Source: Conus ventricosus (Eukaryota; Mollusca; Gastropoda; Neogastropoda; Conidae). Taken from it: a stretch of 64,000 nt of DNA. The notes under the pieces are model-generated. The model saw nothing but the letters and a program-made list of their open reading frames with translations. It searched no databases and was not told the DNA's origin. The position numbers were made by a program, and so were the translations under genes. The DNA is taken from positions 20,418,664-20,482,663 of the forward strand of contig CM031601.1 in NCBI GenBank assembly GCA_018398815.1, read 5' to 3'. Position 1 is the first letter of the stretch. The number at the start of each line of letters is the position of its first letter. Below, in pieces: positions 55,741-64,000 of the stretch.

Positions 55741-57476
55741 ACTTTGCCTGTCGGCTGTTACAGATGGGTTTCTGTATGTTCTGTGTGATGACTGAGCCTG
55801 CCAGGTCCTAATATGGGTGTCTGTATGTTCTGTGTGATGACTTAGCCTACCACTCTTATGATTGGTGTCTGTATGTTCTGTGTGATGACTTAGCCTATCA
55901 GCTCTTAAGATGTGTTTCTGTATGTTCTGTGTGATGACTTAGCCTACCACTCTTAAGATGGGTGTCTGTATGTTCTGTGTGATGACTTAGCCTACCACTC
56001 TTATGATTGGTGTCTGTATGTTCTGTGTGATGACTTAGCCTACCACTCTTAAGATGATGGGTTTCTGTATGTTCTGTGTGATGACTTAGCCTACCACTCT
56101 TAAGATGGGTGTCTGTATGTTCTGTGTGATGACTTAGCCTACCACTCTTAAGATGGGTGTCTGTATGTTCTGTGTGATGACTTAGCCTACCACTCTTAAG
56201 ATGGGTTTCTGTATGTTCTGTGTGATGACTTAGCCTATCAGCTCTTAAGATGGGTTTCTATTTGTTCAGTGAGATTACTTAGCCTGTCAGCTCTTGATAT
56301 GGGTTTCTGTGTGTACTGTGTGATGATTTAGCCTATCACTCTTAAGGTGGGTTTCTGTGTGTACTGTGTGATGATTTAGCCTACCACTCTTAAGATGATG
56401 GGTTTCTGTATGTACTGTGATGAATTAGCCTATCAGCTGTTAAGATGGGTTTCTGTATGTTCTGTATGATGACTTAGCCTACCACTCTTAAGATGGGTTT
56501 CTGTATGTTCTGTGTGATGACTTAGCCTACCACTCTTAAGATGGGTTTCTGAATATTCTGTGTGATGACTTAGCCTACCACTCTTAAGATGGGTTTCTGT
56601 GTGTTCTGTGTGATGACTTAGCCTATCAGCTCTTAAGATGGGTTTCTATTTGTTCAGTGAGATTACTTAGCCTGTCAGCTTTTGATATGGGTTTCTGTGT
56701 GTACTGTGTGATGATTTAGCCTATCACTCTTAAGATGGGTTTCTGTGTGTACTGTGTGATGATTTAGCCTACCACTCTTAAGCTGGGTTTCTGTATGTAC
56801 TGTGATGAATTAGCCTATCAGCTGTTAAGATGGGTTTCTGTGTGTACCGTGTGATGACTTAGCCTACCACTCTTAAGATGGGTTTCTGTATGTACTGTGT
56901 GATGAGTAAGGCCATCAACTGTTATGATGAGTTTTGTATGTACTGTGTGATGACTTAGCCACCAGTTCTTTAGATAAGTTTCTGTATGTTCTGTGTGATG
57001 AGTTAGGCCATCAGCTCTTTAGATAAGTTTCTGTATGTTCTGTGTGATGAGTTAGGCCATCAGCTCTTTAGATAAGTTTCAGTATGTTCTGTGTGATGAG
57101 TTAGGCCATCAGCTTTTTAGATAAGTTTCTGTATGTTCTGTGTGATGAGTTAGGCCATCAGCTCTTTAGATAAATTTCTGTATGTTCTGTGTGATGACTT
57201 AGCCTACCAGGTCTTAAGATGAGTTTCTGGATGTTCTGTGTGATGACTTAGCCTACCACTCTTAAGATGTGTTTATGTATGCTCTGTGTGATGACTAAGC
57301 CTACCACTCTTAAGATGTGTTTCTGTATGCTCTGTGTGATGACTTAGCCTACCACTCTTAAGATGTGTTTCTGTATGCTCTGTGTGATGACTTAGCCTAC
57401 CACTCTTAAGATGAGTTTCTGTATGCTCTGTGTGATGACTTAGCCTACCACTCTTAAGATGTGTTTCTGTATGCGC
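55741..57476. repeat. Minisatellite, about 47-50-bp units, starting at the exon 5 donor
   Basis: Units read GATGGGTTTCTGTATGTTCT, GTGTGATGACTTAGCCTACC, ACTCTTAA. The first unit starts within ten bases of the donor. The array is split by the hAT transposon and resumes at 60821. Confidence 0.95.
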
Positions 57477-57823
57477 CAGGGAAGGACAGTAACGGCTGCC
57501 CGACTGCCCGGGGCAGGTAACCGTAGGTGTCGGGCAGGTGATAAGCTCGGTGACCTGCCCGCCGGGCAAGTGCATTGGGAAAAAAAGAAAAAAAATCTGA
57601 GAAAAGTTGTTTTCATCAGCAATGATATGATTTTCGTCAGTCGAAAGCTTCGGCTCGGAACTCCCCCAACCTTTCGCCACATTATTTCTGACCGAATAGA
57701 TCTCCATATGTATCGAGCAAGACGATTGGCTAAAGAAAATTTTCAAGCCAATCAGAGATAAGAATGCTCCTCGCCGGTCGCCTTTACGTGTATACATAGT
57801 TATCTCCCTTCGTTCGTGGAAAA

Positions 57824-58222
57824 ATGGCGGAGAATGCCGAGAAAGCTGTCGAGTGCGCTACCAAGCAAACCAAGAAACCACGTCAAGCTACTTTATTTGG
57901 TGTCGGTGTTATGTCGTCCAAGCCGCAGAGTAGGCCTAATGCTGAGAAAACAGGCGAGAAACGGAAGGCGGAGAAGGAGCTGTACGAGAAAGAATCCAGA
58001 AAAAGACGCTTTCTACCCGAGTGGAAGAAGGAGTTCACGTGGGTTCACTTTGATGAGGAGAAGCAGCTGATGACTTGCACGGTGAGTTTTTGAGTTATAT
58101 ATTTTCATGAATGTTTGTTGAATAAAATCTTTCAATAAAAACTGTGTGTGTGTGTCTATCTCGCTCTCTGTCTCTGTCTGTCTGTCCGTCCCTCGTTCTC
58201 TTCTAGTTTCTCTTTCTATGTG

Positions 58223-58283
<61 letters not shown>

Positions 58284-58284
58284 A

Positions 58285-58316
<32 letters not shown>

Positions 58317-60539
58317 CATGTGCGTGTGTGTGTGTATATACATGTATGTTGTTTGTGACTGTCTGTGTATATAATTGACATTGTAAATCGTGTATGTGTG
58401 TGTGCTTGTGTACACACGTGTGTGGGACTGTGTGTGTGCGTGCGTGTGTGTGTATGTTTGTGATGTATGTGTGTGTGTATGCCATCTGTGTCCATGTGTG
58501 TGTGCCTGTGTACAGTACTATACACATGTGTGTGTGTGCATGTGTGTGTGTATGTGTACGTGTAACAGTATGTATGCGTTGTGTGTTTTTAGTCTAGAGC
58601 CATATGGTGTATACTAAGCTATGTTGGGGTTATTGTGTTTTCCAGGTATGCTGTGATCACCCTGAGAGAGCTGACAGAACAGGCGGTTTTTATGTTGGTT
58701 CCAACTCCTTGAGGAAACAAAATCTTCAAGCCCATGACCAGTCTGCTAAACATTTGGAGTGCCTTGCTGCATCAAGACCAGCCTTGCAACTGAACCAGGG
58801 TCCTCTGCCTGCGCAAATCATGCAAATGGAAGCTGGTTTGAAAGATCAAATGTGCATTCTCTTCAATACGGCTTACCACGTGGCAAAGGAAGAGCTTCCA
58901 TTCTCAGTCTACCCATCGATGCTTAAATTACAACGTAAAAATGGACTGGATGTTGGAGAGGGTTACTTGATGGCTCGTGCCTGTTCAAGATTTCTTGAAG
59001 ACATCTACTGGGACTTGATGGAACCACACATCCAAAACATCAAAGCAGCCAAATTAATCAGTATCCTTGTAGATGCGTCCACCGACAGCAGCACCAGGGA
59101 CTTGATTGCTGTTTATGTCCGCCACACTGTTAATGGTCACCCAACCAATACTTTCGTGGCTGTGGAGGAACTCCAACATTGCAATGCTGAGGGGTACATG
59201 GAAGCTATCGACAGAGCTCTGCGCGCCATAGGACTGGATGACTGGAAGGAGAGAACAGTAGGCTTTGGCTCAGATGGAGCTGCTGTAATGGTGGGATCTA
59301 CAAGTGGTGTTTCTACACGACTGAGAGCAGACATTCCATGGCTTGTCAACATCCAATGTTTTGCCCATGGCCTAGAACTTGCTGCAATGGATGCCATCAA
59401 AGCTAAGGAGCAAATGAAAAAGATTGACACAATGCTGCATGGACTCTTCAAGCACTACCAGTATTCTCCGAAGGCATGGCGTGAACTTCAGCAGGTGGCT
59501 GAAGCACTGCAGGTGAAGGTGTGGAAGCCTACTAACTTGGGAGGTACCAGATGGCTGCCTCACATTCAGAAAGCTCTCAACAGTCCTCAAAAATTACCGA
59601 CCACTGATTACACATCTCCAGCACACAGCAGAGTCAGGCTCTGCATCAGCCATCATGGTGGGCCGATCAAGACAGGCATCTTCCTTGCTGAAAGACCACA
59701 GGCAGCTGCTGTATCTCCACCTCATTCTAGACATTCTGGAATCGCTCAGCAGCTTCAGCCTCAAGCTTCAGGCCGATTCAATGACACTACCAAAGCTGCT
59801 GCTGTACTTTGAAACAACTCTCCTGACACTCATCAGCTTCAGAACAACTCCTGGGGAAAATCTTCGATCGTACCTGCTTGTTTCAGAAGGTGGGACATTT
59901 GATGGTGTCAACCTGACACATTTCGGCGAGGACGAGACTGAAGCTTTCAACAGAAGTAAACTGGACCTGTTGGAGTGTGTATCAACAGCCCTTGAAAACA
60001 GGTTCAAGACCCTGGAGACTAACAACCTGCTGAAGGCTGCAGCCAAGGTGATGGACCCCAGGGAGTGGCCACAGGACCCCGAGGACCTTGCTTGTTTTGG
60101 AGGGCAGGAAATGAACACTCTTCTCACCCACTTTGGAGAGGTTCTTACAGACAATGGCTGCAACATTGGAGCTGCAAGGAGGGCAGAGTGGATGAGGCTG
60201 AAGACAACAGTGAAAAGACTGCCTGCCAATTCCCAGAAGCCAGAAATGTGGGAGCAGTTTCTGGCAGATGAAGACAGGATGCAAGAATTTCCAAATCTCT
60301 TGATGTTGATGGAAATTGTTCTGGTTCTGCCAATCTCCACAGCCAGCTGCGAGAGGGGCTTCTCTACAATGAAAAGGGTGAAGAGCGACTGGCGGAGCCG
60401 TTTGAACACCAGCACTCTGTCAAGACTGATGTACATCTCCATAGAGGGTCCTGATGTGGATGAGTACAACTGCATGCGAGCTCTCCATCGATGGTGGGAG
60501 GAGGGACAGAGGAAGCGAAAACCTGTTGGCTGGAACTGA
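57824..60539 (+). CDS. hAT transposase with TTF-type zinc finger, two exons, one frameshift
   Basis: Exon 1 (57824-58081) starts MAENAEKAVECATK and has a basic stretch and FLPEWKKEFTWVHFD. The donor is GTGAGT. Exon 2 starts at 58646 after TTTTCCAG with VCCDHPERADRTGGFYVGS and continues with NLQAHDQSAKHLEC, together a TTF-type zinc finger. Then come ILVDASTDSSTRDL (first catalytic Asp), VGFGSDGAAVMVG, NIQCFAHGLELA (C..H) and GGTRWLPHIQ (RW motif). Near 59580 one extra base breaks the frame; it resumes at about 59583 and runs to EIVLVLPISTASCERGFSTM (E plus hAT dimerisation region), KSDWRSRLN and the stop at 60537. Length is about 715 codons. It resembles ZNF862/ZMYM-like domesticated relatives. 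Apart from the single indel all catalytic motifs look intact. Confidence 0.85.
58140..58590. repeat. TG/AC microsatellite in the transposase intron
   Basis: (TG)n tracts with TGCATGTGCG-type interruptions fill most of the 564-bp intron. Cys/Val and His/Thr open frames follow from it. Confidence 0.95.
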
Positions 60540-60820
60540 ATCAATGTAAGCCATGATGGACATTTTGAATTGTTGTTTGGTGTTGTTAAGTTCATAATTA
60601 TCATGCTTGCCTTGTTTTAGGTAGGCAAGTCTATGTAATTGAGTTAACTAAGTGCATGTTATTTTCTCCGCCGTTTGAACTTTCCGATATAGGAAAAAGA
60701 TGCGCTTAAACTCCGTTTTAACCTCGGTCCTCGGGCAAGTGGTTCAAATTGGGGGGCAGGTAAAAGATTTGTCTACCTGCCCCCCGGGCAGGTAGTAAAA
60801 AAAGTTATTGTCCTACCCTG

Positions 60821-62290
60821 ATGCTCTGTGTGATGACTTAGCATATCAGCTCTTAAGATGTGTTTCTGTATGCTCTGTGAGATGATTTAGCCTACCACTC
60901 TTAAGATGTGTTTCTGTATGCTCTGTGTGATGACTTAGCATATCAGCTCTTAAGATGTGTTTCTGTATGCTCTGTGTGATGACTTAGCCTACCACTCTTA
61001 AGATGTGTTTCTGTATGCTCTGTGTGATGACTTAGCCTACCACTCTTAAGATGTGTTTCTGTATGCTCTGTGTGATGACTTAGCCTACCACTCTTAAGAT
61101 GTGTTTCTGTATGCTCTGTGTGATGACTTAGCCTACCATTCTTAAGATGTGTTTCTGTATGCTCTGTGTGATGACTTAGCCTACCACTCTTAAGATGAGT
61201 TTCTGGATGTTCTGTGTGATGACTTAGCATATCAGCTCAAGAGATGTGTTTCTGTATGCTCTGTGTGATGACTTATCCTACCAGGTATTAAGATGGGTTT
61301 CTGTATGTGCTGTGTGATGATTCGGTCTGTCAGCTCAAGAGATGGGTTTCTGTATGTTCTGTGTGATGACTTAGCATATCAGCTCTTAAGATGTTTCTGT
61401 ATGCTCTGTGTGATGACTTAGCCTACCAGGTATTAAGATGGGTTTCTGTATGTGCTGTGTGATGATTCGGTCTGTCAGCTCAAGAGATGGGTTTCTGTAT
61501 GTTCTGTGTGATGACTTAGCATATCAGCTCAAGAGATGGGTTTCTGTATGCTCTGTGTGATGACTTATCCTACCATGTATTAAGATGGGTTTCTGTATGT
61601 GCTGTGTGATGACTCGGTCTGTCAGCTCAAGAGATGGGTTTCTGTATGTTCTGTGTGATGGTTCGGCCTGTCAGCTTGTGCAGTGGGGGTTAAATATGTA
61701 CTGTGTAAGGATTTACACTGTTAGCATGTTCAGATGGGTTTTTGTATTTAAAATACGAAGATGGATTTAGCATGTTAGCTCCTACAGATGGGTTTCTTTC
61801 TTTTTTTTTGTAAGGTCTTTGTAAGCTCATACAGATGGGTTTCTTTATTTTGTAAGGTCTTAACCTGTAAGCTCATACAGGTGGGTTTCTTTATTCATTG
61901 TGTGAGGACTTAGCCTGTATACTCATACAGATAGGTTTCTTTATTCATTGTGTGAGGACTTAGCCTTTGCACTGTGTGAGGACTTAAACTGTTAGCTTGT
62001 ACAGGTGGGTTTCTTTATTCTTAGCCTGTATGCTCATATAGATGGGTTTCTTTATTCATTGCGTGAGGACTTAGCCTGTATGCTTATATAGACGGGTTTC
62101 TTTATTCATTGTGTGGGGACTTAGCCTTTGCACTGTGTGAGGACTGAGACTGTTAGCTTGTACAGATGGGTTTCTGTACATGCTGTGTGAGGAAATAGCC
62201 TGTTAGCTGTTACCAGTGGGTTTATGGATGTACAGTGTTAGGACTTAGACTGTGTACTCATGCAAATGAGTTTCTTTATGCACAGCAGGA
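60821..62290. repeat. Right part of the GATGACTTAGCC minisatellite
   Basis: Same units as 55741-57476, with subfamilies: TGTATGCTCTGTGTGATGAC with GATGTGTTTC on the left, and TTTATTCATTGTGTGAGGAC with TAGCCTGTATGCTCATAC on the right (from 61790). Confidence 0.94.
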
Positions 62291-63223
62291 GGAGGAAGGT
62301 GGCAAGGGGAGTTGGTTATGCATGTAATAGTGGGCACATTGCAAGAGACGAGGAGGACGGACTGAAAATTCATTGCGACCGATTCTCTGGGTTTATGAAA
62401 GTATTAGAATGTTGAATTGTATTTCAGATTATTTGAGTTACTGTTTTTGTACGTTTATTTACTTTTTTTTTAAATTCTGAAAGTGCTGCTTTCTGAGAAA
62501 TGAGATTTTTCATAAAATCCTCACACATTAAACCTTCTAAAATAACTTTCTTTATAAAAATCTTTGAAAGTAACTCTTCTAGTAAAAACCTTCCCAAACA
62601 ACATAACGCCATCAGTAAAAATCCTCCAAAATAACGCACCAATACAAACCTCCTTAAATTTGCCAATAAAAAACAGCAAAAGCAACAATGTCAGCAAAAC
62701 CTTCCAAAGTAATGGTGCCAGTAGAAATCTCCATATAAGAATCTGAATTAAATCCCTGCAAAATAAAACTCCATCAAGGTAACCCTCCAAAATAATACTT
62801 CCCAATCATTGCTATCCAAAGTAACATGCGAAATAGATTGTTTTTGTATTTAGAAATGAATAGGACTGTATTATTTTTAATTCATTTGGAAATAAGTATT
62901 TGAGTTTGTAAGAAAATGTGTATAAGACTGCATTGTTTGCAGTTGATTTTCAAGTATATATAAAACTGGTTTTTTTTTTCATATTGTTGGAAATTAGTAT
63001 AAGATTGGGCTATTTATAAATCGTTGCAGAATTTACATAAGACAGTGATGTGTACAGGTTGTTTCAAAATGCGTTTAAGACAGTGGTGTTTGCAGAGAAT
63101 TGTAAAATGTGCCGTATCTGTACGGCTGGTCAATGTATACAAAAGTGTGTTGGTTGCAGGCTATTGCCCAAAGTGTACAATGCTGTGTTTTTTGCAACTT
63201 TTGGCACACTGCACTGTTCACAG
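62291..63223 (+). other. End of the receptor intron
   Basis: No gene. There are degenerate repeats of about 37 bp (AAAATCCTCCAAAATAAC-type) at 62530-62830 and of TGCAAAATGTGTA-type words at 62930-63210, ending with CACTGTTCACAG. Confidence 0.5.
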
Positions 63224-63362
63224 GCTGGTTTGTGAGGTTCAGCCTGCGGCAGGCCCAGGGCAGGCCTATGTGTTTGTCTCTGTGTCCGATGACAGCCACT
63301 CTGTGGAACGTCCCTACAGTGTCCATGGTACAGACTCTTCTGAGGACATCTACACTTTCACA
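63224..63362 (+). CDS. Receptor exon 6: second half of IPT/TIG domain
   Basis: Acceptor GCACTGTTCACAG, donor GTAAGT. Entered in phase 2 (completing the CAG codon begun in exon 5) and left in phase 0. Encodes LVCEVQPAAGPGQAYVFVSV, SDDSHSVERPYSVHG and TDSSEDIYTFT. L-C-V-P...V-V-V followed by F-Y-T-ending is the second half of an IPT fold, so exons 5 and 6 make one domain of about 94 residues. The last 55 bases are the seed of the array that follows. The gene continues beyond the window. Confidence 0.85.
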
Positions 63363-63905
63363 GTAAGTCATGGTAATGTCCCTACAGTGTCCATGGTACT
63401 GACTCTTCTGAGAACATCTACACTCTCACAGTAAGTCATGGTAATGTCCCTACAGTGTCCATGGTACGGACCTTCTGAGGACATCTACACTCTCACAGTA
63501 AGTCATAGTAATGTCCCTACAGTGTCCATGGTACAGACTCTTCTGAGGACATCTACACTCTCACAGTAAGTCTTGGTAATGTCCCTACAGTGTCCATGGT
63601 ACAGACTCTTCTGAGGACATCTACACTCTCACAGTAAGTTATAGTAATGTCCCTACAGTGTCCATGGTACCGACTCTTCTGAGGACATTTACACTCTTGC
63701 AGTAAGTCATGGTAATGTCCCTACAGTGTCCATGGTACCGACTCTTCTGAAAACATCAACATTCTTGCAGTAAGTCATGGTAATGCCCCTACAATGTCCA
63801 TGGTACTGACTCTTCTGAGGACATTTACACTCTCATAGTAAATCATGGTAATGTTCATACAGTGTCCATGCTACTGACTCACCCAAGGACATCTGCGCTC
63901 TCATA
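63363..63905. repeat. Minisatellite built of exon-6 end plus donor, about 72-bp units
   Basis: About seven units of GTAAGTCATGGTAATGTCCC, TACAGTGTCCATGGTACAGA, CTCTTCTGAGGACATCTACA, CTCTCACA occur. Each copies the last coding bases of exon 6 and its GTAAGT donor, with a CCTACAG acceptor-like word between. Confidence 0.95.
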
Positions 63906-64000
63906 GTACAGGGGGGAAAGTTACCGCTCGGAAATCGGAAAATCCTTATTTTGAAAATTTACAAATCGGAATTTCCTTAATTTCGAAAATTTTTTTTTAT
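63906..64000. other. Possible transposon end at the window edge
   Basis: CAGGGGGGAAAGTTACCGCT follows the array abruptly and leads to AT-rich words with repeated CGGAAAT/CGAAAAT. CAGGG at an abrupt boundary would suit a hAT-type end, but the other end is not in the window. Confidence 0.3.

Larger units (their letters stand above)
57477..60820 (+). mobile_element. hAT transposon
   Basis: Ends CAGGGAAGGACAGTAAC (57477) and, read inward from the right, CAGGGTAGGACAATAAC (60820) are 17-bp inverted repeats with two mismatches. Subterminal CTGCCCGGGGCAGGT-type palindromes occur at both ends, as expected for transposase sites. The 8-bp target copy is imperfect: ATGCTCTG on the right and ATGCGC on the left. 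It carries a two-exon transposase gene, split by a microsatellite-bearing intron. It sits inside a minisatellite in the receptor intron. Confidence 0.88.

Noticed and set aside
59768..60604. Minus-strand 278-codon open frame
   Set aside because: Shadow of the hAT transposase exon on the other strand.

Overview
The window looks like intron-rich, repeat-saturated animal nuclear DNA, probably from a marine gastropod mollusc. The evidence is split genes with GT/AG junctions, very many TG/AC microsatellites and long minisatellite arrays, two copies of a tRNA-headed SINE of about 0.4 kb, retroposon 3' tails of a kind I associate with gastropods, and relics of piggyBac, hAT, Polinton/adintovirus-like and LINE elements. 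The mollusc assignment is an inference. Two 100-N scaffold gaps (13862-13961, 26203-26302), a roughly 1.1-kb homopolymer-run stretch (11160-12265) and several one-base indels in coding sequence show that the assembly is imperfect here.

Three host genes appear to be represented, all on the plus strand. (1) 62-10041: three exons of a GnT-IV (MGAT4-like) N-acetylglucosaminyltransferase with compatible splice phases; the third exon occurs again at 13574-13685. (2) 17764-20132, possibly to 25928: exons of an unidentified protein with a coiled coil. (3) 41680 to the right edge: the 5' half of a MET/plexin-superfamily receptor, with signal peptide, Sema, PSI and first IPT/TIG domains on six coding exons whose phases agree. 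A MET-like (HGF-receptor-type) identity is favoured over plexin. Any transmembrane and intracellular parts lie beyond the window.

Mobile DNA: a piggyBac-like element (488-5446) with TTAA ends, a broken transposase and a 3' subterminal region amplified into about seven 370-bp repeats, one of them split by a short retroposon with a 13-bp target duplication; a second piggyBac end (10741-11158); a third, internally deleted piggyBac-like element (18163-19640); SINEs at 5958-6363 and 34051-34462; a foldback with mirrored hammerhead-ribozyme-like cores (24846-25097); a decayed Polinton/adintovirus-like block (26303-29093) with capsid-type, penton-type and packaging-ATPase-type relics; nested foldbacks (29209-30455, with a half copy at 33343-33560); a LINE ORF1 with the start of ORF2 (31370-32700, minus strand); a LINE reverse-transcriptase relic (38040-38720); and a nearly intact two-exon hAT transposon (57477-60820) inside a receptor-gene intron.

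The most unusual feature is where the minisatellites sit. In at least six places the array unit is a copy of the sequence at an adjacent exon-intron junction, or the array runs to within a few bases of the splice site: before 17764, after 20132, before 25833, before 49802, before 52892 (array now displaced), before 55592, after 55734, and after 63362. Some arrays therefore present dozens of decoy acceptors or donors. The 5.4-kb array before exon 49802 also carries a 7-bp hairpin stem in nearly every unit.
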